A stretch of 52,035 nucleotides of DNA from Hydrogenophaga sp. (GTDB taxonomy: Bacteria; Pseudomonadota; Gammaproteobacteria; Burkholderiales; Burkholderiaceae_C), in contig NZ_JAHVAB010000015.1 of assembly GCF_019264445.1 (NCBI RefSeq), positions 1 to 52,035 of the forward strand, in the 5' to 3' direction. The stretch's first letter is position 1. Each line of letters begins with the position of its first letter. Positions 22,901 through 34,548 of the stretch are shown here, one piece after another. The notes under the pieces are model-generated. The model did no database searches, was not told where the DNA came from, and saw only the letters and a list, made by a program, of their open reading frames with translations. The translations under genes were made by a program, and so were the position numbers.

Positions 22901-23863
22901 GTGTTGCACATCCTGCTGGTCACCTTCCCGTTTTTTGCGCTCGTGCTGGCCGGCTACGTGGCGGCACGCCGGCGCATGCTCCCGCTGGAGGCCATTCCGG
23001 GGCTCAACGGCTTCGTGCTGTTCTTCGCGCTGCCCTGCATGCTGTACCGCTTCGGCTCCACCACGCCCATCGCGCAACTGCTGGACGCCTGGGTCGCGGG
23101 CCTTTACCTTTTGTGCGGCCTGGTGGTGGTGGCCGTCACCATCGCCTTCACGCTGAATGCGCGCACGCGCTGGAACGACGCGGCGCTCGGTGCGCTGGTG
23201 GCGGCGTTTCCCAACTCGGGCTTCATGGGCGTGCCGCTCATCGTGGCGCTACTCGGTGCGTCGGCGGCGGGCACCGTGATTCTCACCATGGTGGTCGACA
23301 TGGTGATCACCAGCTCGCTGTGCATTGCGCTCTCGCGCCTGGACGACGCGCAGGGCAATGGCCGCTCGGCGGTGTTCGATGCCGCGCGCAAGGCGCTCAA
23401 AGGCGTGCTCACCAACCCGATGCCCTGGGCCATCATTCTGGGCGGCGTGGCCTCGGCCTGGGCGTTCACCTTGCCCAAGCCGCTGGAGCAGACCGTCTGG
23501 CTGCTGGCCGATTCGGCCTCGCCGGTGGCGCTGTTCACCATTGGCGCCGTGCTGGCGCGCGCGCAAATGACGGCCAACCACCCCATGCCGCTGGCCGACT
23601 ATGTGCCGGTGGCGATGATGAAGCTCTTCGTGCACCCGCTGCTGGTGCTCGCGGTGGGCTCGCTGGCCATCCGTGCGGGCGCGCCGCTCTCGCCCTCAGC
23701 GCTCACCGTGATGGTGCTCGCGGCCGCGCTGCCCAGTGCCAGCAACGTTTCGTTGCTGGCCGAGCGCTTCGGCGCGGACAACGGGCGCATCGCCCGCATC
23801 ATCCTGGTCACCACGGCGGTGGCCTTCCTGACCTTCTCGGGCGCTGTCACGCTGCTGACGTGA
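22901..23863 (+). CDS. AEC family transporter (auxin-efflux-carrier/malonate permease type)
   Basis: The 320-residue product is almost entirely hydrophobic, with about ten helices arranged as two five-helix halves (residues about 4-140 and 175-320), as in the AEC family. The signature GFMGVPL lies in the fourth helix near residue 105, and PSASNVSLLAERFG marks the second half. AEC members export or import small carboxylates or auxin-like acids; the substrate here is unknown. The GTG start at 22901 gives a first helix immediately (VLHILLVTFPFFALVLAGY); a TTG next to it and an ATG 60 bases earlier are alternatives. Confidence 0.85.
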   Translation: MLHILLVTFPFFALVLAGYVAARRRMLPLEAIPGLNGFVLFFALPCMLYRFGSTTPIAQLLDAWVAGLYLLCGLVVVAVTIAFTLNARTRWNDAALGALVAAFPNSGFMGVPLIVALLGASAAGTVILTMVVDMVITSSLCIALSRLDDAQGNGRSAVFDAARKALKGVLTNPMPWAIILGGVASAWAFTLPKPLEQTVWLLADSASPVALFTIGAVLARAQMTANHPMPLADYVPVAMMKLFVHPLLVLAVGSLAIRAGAPLSPSALTVMVLAAALPSASNVSLLAERFGADNGRIARIILVTTAVAFLTFSGAVTLLT

Positions 23864-23894
23864 GTCGACCCCCACGATGGGTGGGGCGCAGGAA

Positions 23895-26276
<2,382 letters not shown>

Positions 26277-26297
26277 TCCACACCCGCGCGCAGCGCC

Positions 26298-26329
26298 AAA
26301 GCCCCGGGCTTCACCGCCCTGGGCTTTTT
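26298..26329 (+). terminator. Terminator of katG, possibly bidirectional
   Basis: AAGCCC-C-GGGC (26299-26309) pairs with GCCC-T-GGGCTT (26316-26326) with one mismatch and a six-base loop, then TTT. The A-rich left side would give a T tract for the leftward hydrolase gene, whose stop codon begins at 26331, so it may serve both. Confidence 0.8.
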
Positions 26330-27303
26330 CATTTCTTGCCCAGCGCCTCCTGCTCCAGCAGCAGGTAGGTGTTGTAGGCGTTCATGCGGTTGGCCGGGCC
26401 AAACATCGGCATGGCCGCGAAGGCCGACCAGTCGGTCTTGTCGTAGGCCTCGTCGAACGGCACGAAGTTCTCGACCGCGTCGCCCATGCTCTGGCGCAGG
26501 TGCTTGAGGTAGTCGCGCGTGGTGCCGATGTCTTTTTTCGGGTCGGTGGACACCGCGCCATGGCCGGGCACCACCGCCTTGGCATCGAAGGCGAGCAGGC
26601 GATCGAGCGAAAGCACCCACTGCCGGCTGTTGGCCTGGCCCACGAACGGCAGGCGTCCGTGGAAGAACAGGTCGCCGGCGAACAGCACTTTTTCCGACGG
26701 CACGTACACCGTGAGGTCCTCCGGCGTGTGCGACGGACCCACCGGCGTGAGCTCGAACACCACGCCGCCGACCTTGAGCGAGGTCGCACCGTCGAGCCAG
26801 AGGTCGGCCGGGACGATGCGCGTCTGGTCGTCGATCCAGGGCGCGAGGTCGGTGCGCGAGGCCTCCAGGCGCAGGCGCGCCGTGTCCGACTGGATGTACT
26901 CGCGCGAGGCACGGTGCGCAACGATCTGAGCGCCCAGCTGCTTGAAGTGCTGCAGGCCGTAGATGTGGTCGGCGTGGTAGTGGGTGACGATGACGTGGGT
27001 GATCGGCCGGTCGGTCAGCTGGCGGATCGCCTGCGTGAGCCGCTCGGCCAGGCGCGGCGAGCCCAGCGCGTCCACCACCACGACGCCTGCGGGCGTGATC
27101 ACGAAGCCGGCGTTGCTGATGAAGTTCTGGTTCCTCGTCGATCCGAGCTGGGTCAGGCCCTGCACGTAGTGGCTGTGGGGCCCCACCTGCTCCACGCGCA
27201 TGGGGGGGCCGGCTTCGGTGGAGGGTTGTGCCCAGGTGGCGTTCAGGGTGAGGGCGAGCAGGGGCGCGAGCCACCAGCGGGGTGCGAATCGGGGCACAGG
27301 CAC
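26329..27303 (-). CDS. Exported metallo-beta-lactamase-fold hydrolase
   Basis: The 324-residue product has a signal peptide (MPVPRFAPRWWLAPLLALTLNATWA, cleaved near residue 25). The zinc motif THYHADH at 107-113 (H108, H110, D112, H113) is intact, followed by metal ligands in VGPSHTPEDLTVY and LFAGDL, and GHG near residue 238. It resembles SoxH-like periplasmic metallohydrolases, enzymes whose substrates are mostly unknown. It faces katG and shares the terminator region. A real beta-lactamase role is not supported. The start ATG 27303 opens the signal peptide. Confidence 0.8.
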   Translation of the reverse strand: MPVPRFAPRWWLAPLLALTLNATWAQPSTEAGPPMRVEQVGPHSHYVQGLTQLGSTRNQNFISNAGFVITPAGVVVVDALGSPRLAERLTQAIRQLTDRPITHVIVTHYHADHIYGLQHFKQLGAQIVAHRASREYIQSDTARLRLEASRTDLAPWIDDQTRIVPADLWLDGATSLKVGGVVFELTPVGPSHTPEDLTVYVPSEKVLFAGDLFFHGRLPFVGQANSRQWVLSLDRLLAFDAKAVVPGHGAVSTDPKKDIGTTRDYLKHLRQSMGDAVENFVPFDEAYDKTDWSAFAAMPMFGPANRMNAYNTYLLLEQEALGKK

Positions 27304-27382
27304 GTCTCCTTGGGTGTGATGCCGCTCTTATATCGCAGTTTGCTTATATTTAAGCGCGCCACGGCCGGCGGCCGTTGCGGAC

Positions 27383-29530
27383 TCAGATGGCCAGGGGATC
27401 GACGTCCACCGCGAAGCGCACCAGCCCGCGCGCCTCGGGCAGGCTGCGGCAGGCCAGCAGCACGGGTTGCCAGGCGTTGAGGAAACGCTGCAGCGCAGCG
27501 CGCGAGGCGGCTTCCACCAGCAGCTGCGCGCGCTCGACGTTCGCCACGCGCTGGATGGTCAGCGGCACCGCCGGGTACAGCGTGACGTCGTCGCGGTGCG
27601 GCAGTCCGTCGGCGGCCTGCGCGGCGGCGTTCAGGTAGGCCTGCGCCGCCTGCTGCGTGCGGGCGTCGGCGCGCAGCAGCGCCTGGTGCCCAAACGGCGG
27701 CATGCCGGCGCTTTCGCGCTCGGCCAGTTGCTGCGCGGCGAAGGCCGGGAAGTCGTGGCGGCGCAGCGCGTCGAACAGCGGGTGCTGCGGCGTCCAGGTC
27801 TGTACCCAGAGCTCGCTCTCGCTGCCCTGGCGGGTCACAAAGGCGGCATCGCGCCCGGCGCGCCCGCCGGCCTGCATGAGCAGCGCAAACAAGCGCTCGG
27901 GTGCGCGGTAGTCGCTGGCAAACAGGCCCGAGTCGGCGTTGATGCCCGCCACCAGCGTGATGCGCCGGAAGTCGTGGCCTTTGGCGATCATCTGGGTGCC
28001 CACCAGCACGTCCACCTCGCCGCTGTGCATGGTCGCCAGCTGCACCTCCAGGCTGCCCTTGAGGCGGGTGGAATCGGCGTCCATGCGCGCCACGCGCGCC
28101 GGGCCTCCGTCGGGGCGTTGCACGTCGGCCAGCAGGCCGGCGAGCTGTTCTTCGAGCTGTTCGGTGCCGCGACCCACCGGCGCAATGTCGAGGTTGCCGC
28201 ACTCGGGGCAGGCGCGCGGCACGCGTTCGGTGAAGCCGCAGTGGTGGCAGCGCAGGGTGCGGTCGAGTTTGTGGAAGACGCGGTAGGCGCTGCAGTGCGG
28301 GCAGGCGCTTTTCCAGCCGCAGTCGTGGCAGGCCAGCACCGGTGCATAGCCGCGCCGGTTGAGCAGCACCATGCATTGCTCGCCGCGCGCGATGCGCTCG
28401 GCCATGGCCGCCACCAGTGGGGGCGCGAGCAGCGCGCCCTTGGGCTGGTGGTTCATGTCGACCACGCGCAGGCGCGGCAGCGCGCCGCCCCCGATGCGCG
28501 CCGGCATGGACAGGCGCAGGTAGCGGCCCTGGTCGGCGGCGTGCCAGGTCTCCAGCGAAGGCGTGGCCGAGCCCAGCACCACGCGGCATCGGGGGGCGGG
28601 CGCAGCTGCGGTGGCTTCTGCCGCCAGCGCCTCGCTTTCCACCTTGGCGCGGTACACCGCCAGATCGCGGGCCGAATACCGCGCGCCTTCCTGGCTCTTG
28701 TAGCTGGGGTCGTGTTCCTCGTCGACCACGATCAGCCGCAGCCCCGGCAGGCTGGCGAGCACGGCCATGCGCGTGCCGAGCACGATGCGCGCCTGCCCCG
28801 TGTGCGCCGCCAGCCAGCCGGCCAGGCGCTGGGCGGGCGTCATGCCGCTGTGCAGGCAGACCAGCGCACCGGCGCCAAACAAGGGCTCGAAGCGCTCCCG
28901 AAAGCGCGCCTCCAGCTGAGGCGTGAGGTTGATCTCCGGCACCATCACCAGCGCCTGCGCATCGGGCTGCGATTGCAGCGCGTGCTCGGTGGCCTGCAGG
29001 TAGACCTCGGTCTTGCCGCTGCCGGTGGCGCCAAACAGCAGCACCGGGGCGGTGGCGGCTTCCAGGGCCTGGAGCGCTTCGCGCTGTTCCTCGCTCAGCG
29101 CGGGGGCGTGCTGGCCGGGCGCATCGGCGGGTGCGCTCGCGGCGCCAGCGCGCGCGCCCTGCTGCTTTTTCAGGCGCCGTGCGAGCTGCACCGTGCTGAG
29201 GTCGCGCAGCTGGGGCGGCAGCGCGGCCAGCGCCACCTCACCCAGGCTGCGCTGGTAGTACTGCGCTGCAAAACGCACCAGCTGGCGCCAGCGGGCGTTG
29301 AGCGGCGGCAGGCCTTCGAGCACGCTGGCCACCGCGCGGGTCTGCGCTTCGCTCAAGCCTTCGGGTGGTTCGGTGGGGCATTCCCACACCACGCCCAGCA
29401 CCTCGCGCGCGCCCAGCGGCACCCGCACCAGGGTGCCCGGCGCGAGCGACAACTCACTTCGGTAAGTGAGCAGGGCACCCACGCCGCTGTGCGCGGGCGT
29501 GGCCACGACGACGCTGGGCCAGAAAGCCAT
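27383..29530 (-). CDS. priA: Primosomal replication-restart helicase PriA
   Basis: PriA reloads the replisome at stalled forks. The 715-residue protein has an N-terminal 3'-end-binding domain (1-105), then the helicase core with Walker A FGATGSGKTEVYLQ (167-174 region) and DEEH at 271-274, plus the zinc module CHDCGWKSACPHC, RCHHCGF and CPECGNLDI. Homologues begin at the MAFWPSVVVATP position, so I chose ATG 29530; an open extension to 29671 includes the DnaA-box region and is not coding by similarity. It follows hemE on the same strand across a 446-base gap. Confidence 0.95.
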   Translation of the reverse strand: MAFWPSVVVATPAHSGVGALLTYRSELSLAPGTLVRVPLGAREVLGVVWECPTEPPEGLSEAQTRAVASVLEGLPPLNARWRQLVRFAAQYYQRSLGEVALAALPPQLRDLSTVQLARRLKKQQGARAGAASAPADAPGQHAPALSEEQREALQALEAATAPVLLFGATGSGKTEVYLQATEHALQSQPDAQALVMVPEINLTPQLEARFRERFEPLFGAGALVCLHSGMTPAQRLAGWLAAHTGQARIVLGTRMAVLASLPGLRLIVVDEEHDPSYKSQEGARYSARDLAVYRAKVESEALAAEATAAAPAPRCRVVLGSATPSLETWHAADQGRYLRLSMPARIGGGALPRLRVVDMNHQPKGALLAPPLVAAMAERIARGEQCMVLLNRRGYAPVLACHDCGWKSACPHCSAYRVFHKLDRTLRCHHCGFTERVPRACPECGNLDIAPVGRGTEQLEEQLAGLLADVQRPDGGPARVARMDADSTRLKGSLEVQLATMHSGEVDVLVGTQMIAKGHDFRRITLVAGINADSGLFASDYRAPERLFALLMQAGGRAGRDAAFVTRQGSESELWVQTWTPQHPLFDALRRHDFPAFAAQQLAERESAGMPPFGHQALLRADARTQQAAQAYLNAAAQAADGLPHRDDVTLYPAVPLTIQRVANVERAQLLVEAASRAALQRFLNAWQPVLLACRSLPEARGLVRFAVDVDPLAI

Positions 29531-29976
29531 GCTTAGCGCCCATTCCTCAGCTGGACTGTCGAAAAGCGCGCTAAGTTGTTGATTTGACAGTGCATCGAAA
29601 CATATCCAGACTTTTTGTGGATAACTTTGTTGATAGATTGCTTTTCTGCTGCCGGAAGCCTTGCAAATCAAGGGTTTGCTTAAACTGCCTTCAAAAAAAG
29701 CACAAATTAAAAGCTATATGAATCAATGGCTTACGCCGGTATTGGAAGAAATGCCTAGTGTGCCGACGGGGCTCGGGTTTATGGCGCACCGCAGCACAGG
29801 TTTTGTGCATAAGTGAGCCTTGTCAAGTGCGATTTTTGGCATTTTTTGTGTTATGGCCGCATGTGCCCCGGTGTTTGACAGGCCTGTGACGCTGTCATAC
29901 AGGCTGGGGAACGGCCAGGAAAAACCACCGGAGCGGGCGCACTGGGCCCCGGTTGCGCTGCGAAAACCGCAGCGCT
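29531..29976 (-). promoter_or_regulatory. AT-rich hemE-priA gap with two DnaA-box-like sites
   Basis: No gene is seen in these 446 bases. TGTGGATAA at 29616-29624 is an exact complement of the DnaA box TTATCCACA. TGTGCATAA at 29804-29812 is a box of the form TTATNCACA. Between them is unusually AT-rich DNA for this chromosome, including 29691-29730. The first box is about 86 bases before the priA start, so it could let DnaA control priA, or the region could titrate DnaA. A hairpin GCGCTGCG/CGCAGCGC (29955-29975) sits directly after the hemE stop without a T tract. A priA promoter must lie here but I cannot place it. Confidence 0.5.
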
Positions 29977-31080
29977 TCAGGCGGGCTGGCGCAGCCGCTT
30001 CGAATGCGAATGCACCGCATCCACCAGCACCGACACGTGTTCCGGGGGCGTGTGCTGGCTGATGCCGTGGCCCAGGTTGAAGATGTGCGTGGGCCCGGTG
30101 CCACTGCCCTGGTGCGGGGCACCGAAGCTCTCCAGCACCGCGGCCACTTCGGCATCGATGCGCTCGGGCGGTGCAAACAGCACGTTGGGGTCGATGTTGC
30201 CTTGCAAGGCCTTGCCGTGGGCGCCTTCGCCCACCTGCGCGCGCGCGCGCGCCAGGTTCACGGTCCAGTCCAGGCCGAGGGCGTGGCAGTCCAGGTCTTT
30301 CATGTCGTCGAGCCACAGGCCACCGCCCTTGGTGAACACGATGCGCGGAATCACGGCGCCTTCGTGCTCGCGCTTGAGCTGTGCCAGCACGCGCCGCGTG
30401 TAGGCCAGGCTGAAGTCCTGGAACTTGCCGTCGGCCAGCACGCCGCCCCAGCTGTCGAACACCATGACGGCCTGTGCGCCGGCTTCGATCTGGGCGTTGA
30501 GGTAGGCCGCAACCGCGTCGGCGTTGATCGCCAGGATGCGGTGCATGAGGTCCGGGCGGCTGTACATGAGCGACTTGACGGCGCGGTAGTCGTCGCTGCC
30601 GCCGCCCTCGACCATGTAGCAGGCCAGCGTCCAGGGGCTGCCGGAAAAGCCGATCAGGGGCACGCGGCCGTTGAGCGCACGGCGGATCGAGGTGACCGCG
30701 TCGAACACGTAACGCAGCTTGTCCATGTCGGGCACGGCGAGGGTGGCCACGTCGGCTTCGGTGCGCACGGTCTTGGCGAACTTGGGGCCTTCACCGAGCG
30801 CAAACGACAGGCCCAGGCCCATGGCGTCGGGCACGGTGAGGATGTCGCTGAACAGAATGGCCGCGTCCAGTGCGTAGCGGTCCAGCGGCTGCAGCGTCAC
30901 CTCGGTGGCGTAGTCGGTGTTGGTGGCCAGCCCCATGAAGCTGCCTGCCTTGGCGCGCGTGTCGCGGTACTCGGGCAGATAGCGACCCGCCTGGCGCATG
31001 AGCCACACGGGGGTGTGGTCGGTGGACTGACGAAGGCAGGCGCGCAGGAATGTGTCGTTTTGCAGTGGGGCGAAGGGCAT
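29977..31080 (-). CDS. hemE: Uroporphyrinogen decarboxylase
   Basis: HemE removes four carboxyl groups from uroporphyrinogen III to make coproporphyrinogen III in haem biosynthesis. The 367-residue product has the N-terminal signature [17 protein letters not shown] and [16 protein letters not shown], plus [14 protein letters not shown] with the catalytic aspartate and the second signature [20 protein letters not shown]. The start ATG 31080 ([12 protein letters not shown]) matches homologues; a longer frame to 31251 is not supported. priA lies downstream on the same strand. A weak promoter is at 31118-31145. Confidence 0.96.
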   Translation of the reverse strand: MPFAPLQNDTFLRACLRQSTDHTPVWLMRQAGRYLPEYRDTRAKAGSFMGLATNTDYATEVTLQPLDRYALDAAILFSDILTVPDAMGLGLSFALGEGPKFAKTVRTEADVATLAVPDMDKLRYVFDAVTSIRRALNGRVPLIGFSGSPWTLACYMVEGGGSDDYRAVKSLMYSRPDLMHRILAINADAVAAYLNAQIEAGAQAVMVFDSWGGVLADGKFQDFSLAYTRRVLAQLKREHEGAVIPRIVFTKGGGLWLDDMKDLDCHALGLDWTVNLARARAQVGEGAHGKALQGNIDPNVLFAPPERIDAEVAAVLESFGAPHQGSGTGPTHIFNLGHGISQHTPPEHVSVLVDAVHSHSKRLRQPA

Positions 31081-31117
31081 GTCGTTGGACCAGTACAAGG
31101 GGTGGGGGTATGCGCAG

Positions 31118-31145
31118 ATTATGGAAGGTCTGGCTACGGTGCCAG
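31118..31145 (-). promoter_or_regulatory. Probable hemE promoter
   Basis: Read on the minus strand, CTGGCA (31145-31140) and CATAAT (31123-31118) are spaced by 16 bases, about 38 bases before the hemE start. The -10 matches at five of six positions, the -35 at four. Confidence 0.4.
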
Positions 31146-31237
31146 CACGAGTGGCAAAACCCGAGCTGCCTGTTGCAATGGTGCTGCGCTCACGGCTGTG
31201 ATGCGCAGCACCCATCGAACAGAAAGGAAGCGCCACC

Positions 31238-31429
31238 ATGGCCGACATCATTTACCCGTGCTACCGGGAAACCAAGGACCACAAAGGCCAGTGGTACTGG
31301 GTCTATTACGCGAAGAACGGCAAGGCGATCGCGCGCAGCAGCGAGAGCTATGTTCACCAGAAGGATTGCACGCACTCGATCGAGCTCATGAAGACCTCCC
31401 GGGCCGACCCGGTGTTTCTGGAGGGTTGA
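31238..31429 (+). CDS. DUF1508 (YegP-like) small protein
   Basis: The 63-residue protein matches the short UPF0339/DUF1508 style: [38 protein letters not shown], the QWYW...NGK-ARSSE...Y pattern of a single beta-alpha repeat. E. coli YegP has two such repeats; this has one. Function is unknown. It has AGAAAGGAAG upstream (31220-31229) and stands divergent from hemE and convergent with the redoxin gene, only 12 bases from the latter's stop. Confidence 0.8.
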   Translation: MADIIYPCYRETKDHKGQWYWVYYAKNGKAIARSSESYVHQKDCTHSIELMKTSRADPVFLEG

Positions 31430-31441
31430 ACGGCGCGCGGC

Positions 31442-32068
31442 TCAGGCCGCGCCGTTTTTGTACTTGATGCTGCAGCCATAGGCGCGGCTGGTGGCGACGC
31501 TCACCGGCTTGCCCGCGCGCAGTTCGGCCAGGCCCTGGCGCACGTAGTTGGTGGCCTTGGAAATGTCGTCCACCCGCGCCGAGGGAATGCTGTCGATGCC
31601 GCCGGCGTACACCAGCAGGCCTTGGGCGTTGACGATGTACATGTGCGGCGTGACGCGCGCGCCATAGGCTTCGCCCACCTTGCCGTCTTCGTCCATGAGG
31701 GTGGCGGTGGGGCTGGCCTTTTGCTCGGTCATCCAGCGGCCGAGCTGGGAGGGGGACTGGTAGTCCGCGCTGTCGTCGCGCGTGGAGTTGATCGCCAGCC
31801 ACACGGCACCCTGGCCCGTGGCCTCCTTCTGCAGCGCCTGCATGTTGCCCTGGTAGTGCTTGCGCACGAAGGGGCAGCCCGGGTTGTTCCACTCCAGCAC
31901 CACGGTCTTGCCCTTGAAGTCGGAGAGCTTCACCGGCTTGCCGGCGGTGTCGGTCAAGGTGAAGTCGGGCGCGGCCTGGCCCAGGCCGGGGGCGGCGATG
32001 GCCGGCGTGACCAGCAGCGTGCCCAGGGGTGAAAAAGCGGCGAAGGCGAGCAGGGGACGGCGTTGCAT
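31442..32068 (-). CDS. Exported redoxin (AhpC/TSA or thioredoxin-fold protein)
   Basis: The 208-residue product has a signal peptide (MQRRPLLAFAAFSPLGTLLVTPAIA, cleavage near residue 25), then a peroxiredoxin-like fold starting LGQAAPDFTLTDTAGKPVKLSDFKGKTVVLEW. The active-site motif is NNPGCPFVRKHY with one cysteine (C65), not the CXXC of thioredoxins; a second cysteine occurs near the C terminus (YGCSIKY). The start ATG 32068 has AGGAGG upstream on its strand. It lies 46 bases after the DsbD-like gene, so the reductase is probably its electron donor. Peroxidase activity is possible but not shown. Confidence 0.82.
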   Translation of the reverse strand: MQRRPLLAFAAFSPLGTLLVTPAIAAPGLGQAAPDFTLTDTAGKPVKLSDFKGKTVVLEWNNPGCPFVRKHYQGNMQALQKEATGQGAVWLAINSTRDDSADYQSPSQLGRWMTEQKASPTATLMDEDGKVGEAYGARVTPHMYIVNAQGLLVYAGGIDSIPSARVDDISKATNYVRQGLAELRAGKPVSVATSRAYGCSIKYKNGAA

Positions 32069-32114
32069 GGGGAAACCTCCTGAAGGCGGACGATTGAAAC
32101 GGAGCAGCGCTGGC

Positions 32115-34331
32115 CTACAAACCCGCCAGCGCGGCGCGAACCTCCTCGACACGAAGCACTTCGGTCAGCACCTGCGGGGCCTGACCGTTCTTGTAGATCG
32201 CATACACCGGCACGCCGTTGCGTCCCAGGCTGGCCAGCGCCGCCGTGACGTCGGGGTCGCGGCGCGTCCAGTCGGCGCGCAGCAGCGCCACGTTCTTGCG
32301 CGCCATGTCGCCGAGCACGCTGGCATCGGCGAGCGTGGTGCGCTTGTTGTACTGGCAGGTCACGCACCAGGCGGCGGTGAAGTCGACAAACACCGGGCGG
32401 CCCTGCGCCACCAGTTCGGCCTGCGCCTGCGGGCTCCAGGGTTGCCAGCTCACGCCTTCCACGGCGGTGGCCACGGCCTGGCCGGGCGTGGCGTCTTGCA
32501 GTCGGATCACGTTGGGACCGATCGCCCAGCCCAGCCACGCCAGACCCGCCAGCGAGAGCCCGGCGATCACGGTGCGCCCGCGCCCGCGCAAGCCCAGCGC
32601 CCACACCAGCAGCGCCAGCACCACCAGCAGCATGAGCAGCGCGGCCGCGCCGTCGATGCCGCTTTGCTGGCCGAGCACCCACAGCAACCACACCACCGTG
32701 GCAAACATCGGGAAGGCCATGAGGTGGCGGAAGGTGTTCATCCAGGCGCCGGGGCGGGGCAGCGCCCGTGCCACCGCCGGCACCCAGCTGGCCAGCAGGT
32801 AGGGCAGCGCCATGCCCAGGCCCAGCGCACCAAACACCGCCAGCGCCTGCGCGGCCGGCAGGGCGATGGCCAGGCCGAGCGAGGCGCCCATGAAAGGTGC
32901 GGTACAGGGCGATGCGATGGCCGTGGCCAGAACGCCCGTGAGGAAGGCATCGCCAGTGGGGTGGCGCGCCTGCAGGCTGGCCACGCGGCTGGGCAGCACA
33001 TGGCCAAACTCGAACAGGCCGGCCAGGTTCAGGCCGATCAGCGTGAACAGCGTGGCCAGCACCGCCACCACGGCGGGGCTCTGCAGCTGGAAGCCCCAGC
33101 CCAGTTGCTCGCCGGCCGAGCGCAGCCCCAGCAGCAACGCGCCCAGCGCCACGAAAGACAGCACCACGCCGGCGGTGTAGGCCAGGCCGTTGGCCCGGTG
33201 GGCGCGCCGGTCCTGTGCGTGCTGGGCGAAGGCCATCACCTTGATGGCCAGCACCGGAAACACGCAGGGCATGAGGTTGAGGATGAGGCCGCCGAGCAGC
33301 GCGCCCAACAGCGCTGCGACCAGTGTGAGCGGCGGCGCGCTGCTGACCGGGGCGGCAGCCGACGCGCGCGCGGCGTTGGCGTCCAGCGCAGCCTGGAGCG
33401 CCGCCGGCACGGCCACCGGCAGCGGTGCCGCGGCGGGCCAGGTGCCCTGCACCGGCACCTCCAGGCGCACGCCTGGGCTGCCTGGGCCCTGCCCGGGTGG
33501 CGAGGCCTGCGCCACCACCAGCGCCATGTGCGCCGGGCTCTCGGCGCGGTGGGGCGAGAGCGGCACGCGCGCGGTCCAGCGCTCACCGTCCCAGGCCTGC
33601 GTCCAGGGCTGGCCGGGTTCGATCAGGCCCGGGGCTTCGGGGAAGAACTCCAGCGGCTGGCCGCGCCAGCGGGCCGGTAGGCCGGTGAGCACCACATTCA
33701 GGGCGTCTGCTTCGGGCGCCACGCGGCTCTCGCCTGCGGGCTGGTCCTTGGGCGCAGCCTGGAAGCTGGCGTCAAACGCCGCGCCATTCAGGCCGGTGGA
33801 GCCCTGCACCGGCAGGCGCAGCGAGAAGTGGCCCTCTTCGGGAATGCACTCCTTGCGGCACACCAGCCAGGCGGCATAGAGCTTGATGTCGATGTGGCTG
33901 CCCTTGAAATCGGGCGCCACCGTGAGCGGCACGGGCAGCACCACCGTGCCGTCGTAGCCGTAGTTGGCCAGGTTGCCGATGGGGAACTTGCGCGGGGTGG
34001 GCCAGGCAATCGGGCCGGCGCTCACACCGGGTGGCAAGGTCCACTGCAGTTCGGTGGGCAGGCCCGAATCGCCCGAGTTTTTCCAGTAGGTGTGCCACTC
34101 GGGCGCGTGGGTGATCTGCAGCCCGACCCAGACCGGCTGACCGGGCGTGGCGCCTTGGGGCGCGTGGGCCAGCAGCTCTGCGCGGGCCTGGTCGCTCTGC
34201 ACCACGGTCTGGGCGGGGGTGCCCGAGAGCAGGCCCTGGGCCAGCGCGCCCCAGGGGGCGAGCGCCACCAGCAGGGCGACCAGCAGGGCACGCGGAGCGC
34301 GCAGGACCGACAAAAAGGCGTTCAGGGACAT
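32115..34331 (-). CDS. DsbD/ScsB-like membrane protein-disulfide reductase
   Basis: The 738-residue product carries electrons from cytosolic thioredoxin to periplasmic thiols. After a signal peptide (ending near PWGALAQG) comes a periplasmic DsbD-alpha-like region up to about residue 340. A membrane domain of about eight helices follows, with the conserved cysteines in LNLMPCVFPVLAIKVMAF and ASPCTAPFMGASLGLA. The C-terminal thioredoxin domain has C656-V-T-C659 in AAWCVTCQYNK. The long N-terminal region resembles ScsB more than classical DsbD (about 565 residues). The exported redoxin downstream is a likely client. ATG 34331 was chosen for the signal peptide. Confidence 0.87.
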   Translation of the reverse strand: MSLNAFLSVLRAPRALLVALLVALAPWGALAQGLLSGTPAQTVVQSDQARAELLAHAPQGATPGQPVWVGLQITHAPEWHTYWKNSGDSGLPTELQWTLPPGVSAGPIAWPTPRKFPIGNLANYGYDGTVVLPVPLTVAPDFKGSHIDIKLYAAWLVCRKECIPEEGHFSLRLPVQGSTGLNGAAFDASFQAAPKDQPAGESRVAPEADALNVVLTGLPARWRGQPLEFFPEAPGLIEPGQPWTQAWDGERWTARVPLSPHRAESPAHMALVVAQASPPGQGPGSPGVRLEVPVQGTWPAAAPLPVAVPAALQAALDANAARASAAAPVSSAPPLTLVAALLGALLGGLILNLMPCVFPVLAIKVMAFAQHAQDRRAHRANGLAYTAGVVLSFVALGALLLGLRSAGEQLGWGFQLQSPAVVAVLATLFTLIGLNLAGLFEFGHVLPSRVASLQARHPTGDAFLTGVLATAIASPCTAPFMGASLGLAIALPAAQALAVFGALGLGMALPYLLASWVPAVARALPRPGAWMNTFRHLMAFPMFATVVWLLWVLGQQSGIDGAAALLMLLVVLALLVWALGLRGRGRTVIAGLSLAGLAWLGWAIGPNVIRLQDATPGQAVATAVEGVSWQPWSPQAQAELVAQGRPVFVDFTAAWCVTCQYNKRTTLADASVLGDMARKNVALLRADWTRRDPDVTAALASLGRNGVPVYAIYKNGQAPQVLTEVLRVEEVRAALAGL

Positions 34332-34548
34332 GGGAGAGCGGGGCGGGGATGCAGAGGGCGGCGGTGCCCACCGGAGGTATGAGGGGCTGGGCCCGCCCAA
34401 GTTCCTGGGCGGCGCCGCGCCAATATAAGCGAGGGCTGTTGATTTGTCTGGCGCCGGGGGGCCGGTTTCGGCGCTGCGGCTTCACAGCGCCGCCCTGTTT
34501 CGGTACAACACGGCGGGTAGAGGGTTGACCAAGCATGGAGGCCAGTGC
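34332..34548. promoter_or_regulatory. Divergent intergenic region, dsbD-like gene / methyltransferase
   Basis: These 217 bases separate two divergent genes and must hold both promoters. A TATAAG-like element is at 34424-34429 on the plus strand. GC-rich inverted repeats occur (GCCGGT...GGCGCTG area), but I see no clear operator. GGAGG at 34537-34541 is the ribosome site of the rightward gene. Confidence 0.3.

Noticed and set aside
26329..27303. Beta-lactam resistance gene
   Set aside because: The metallo-beta-lactamase fold and an export signal are present, but this sequence style is that of SoxH-like hydrolases and it lies in a housekeeping setting.
29531..29671. Upstream extension of PriA
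   Set aside because: The extra 47 residues contain the AT-rich DnaA-box region and are unlike PriA N termini, which start at the MAFWPSVVV position.
29531..29976. The hemE-priA gap as the chromosomal replication origin
   Set aside because: Only two DnaA-like boxes were found, with no dnaA/dnaN or rpmH nearby and no clear box cluster. Kept as a possible DnaA-regulated site only.
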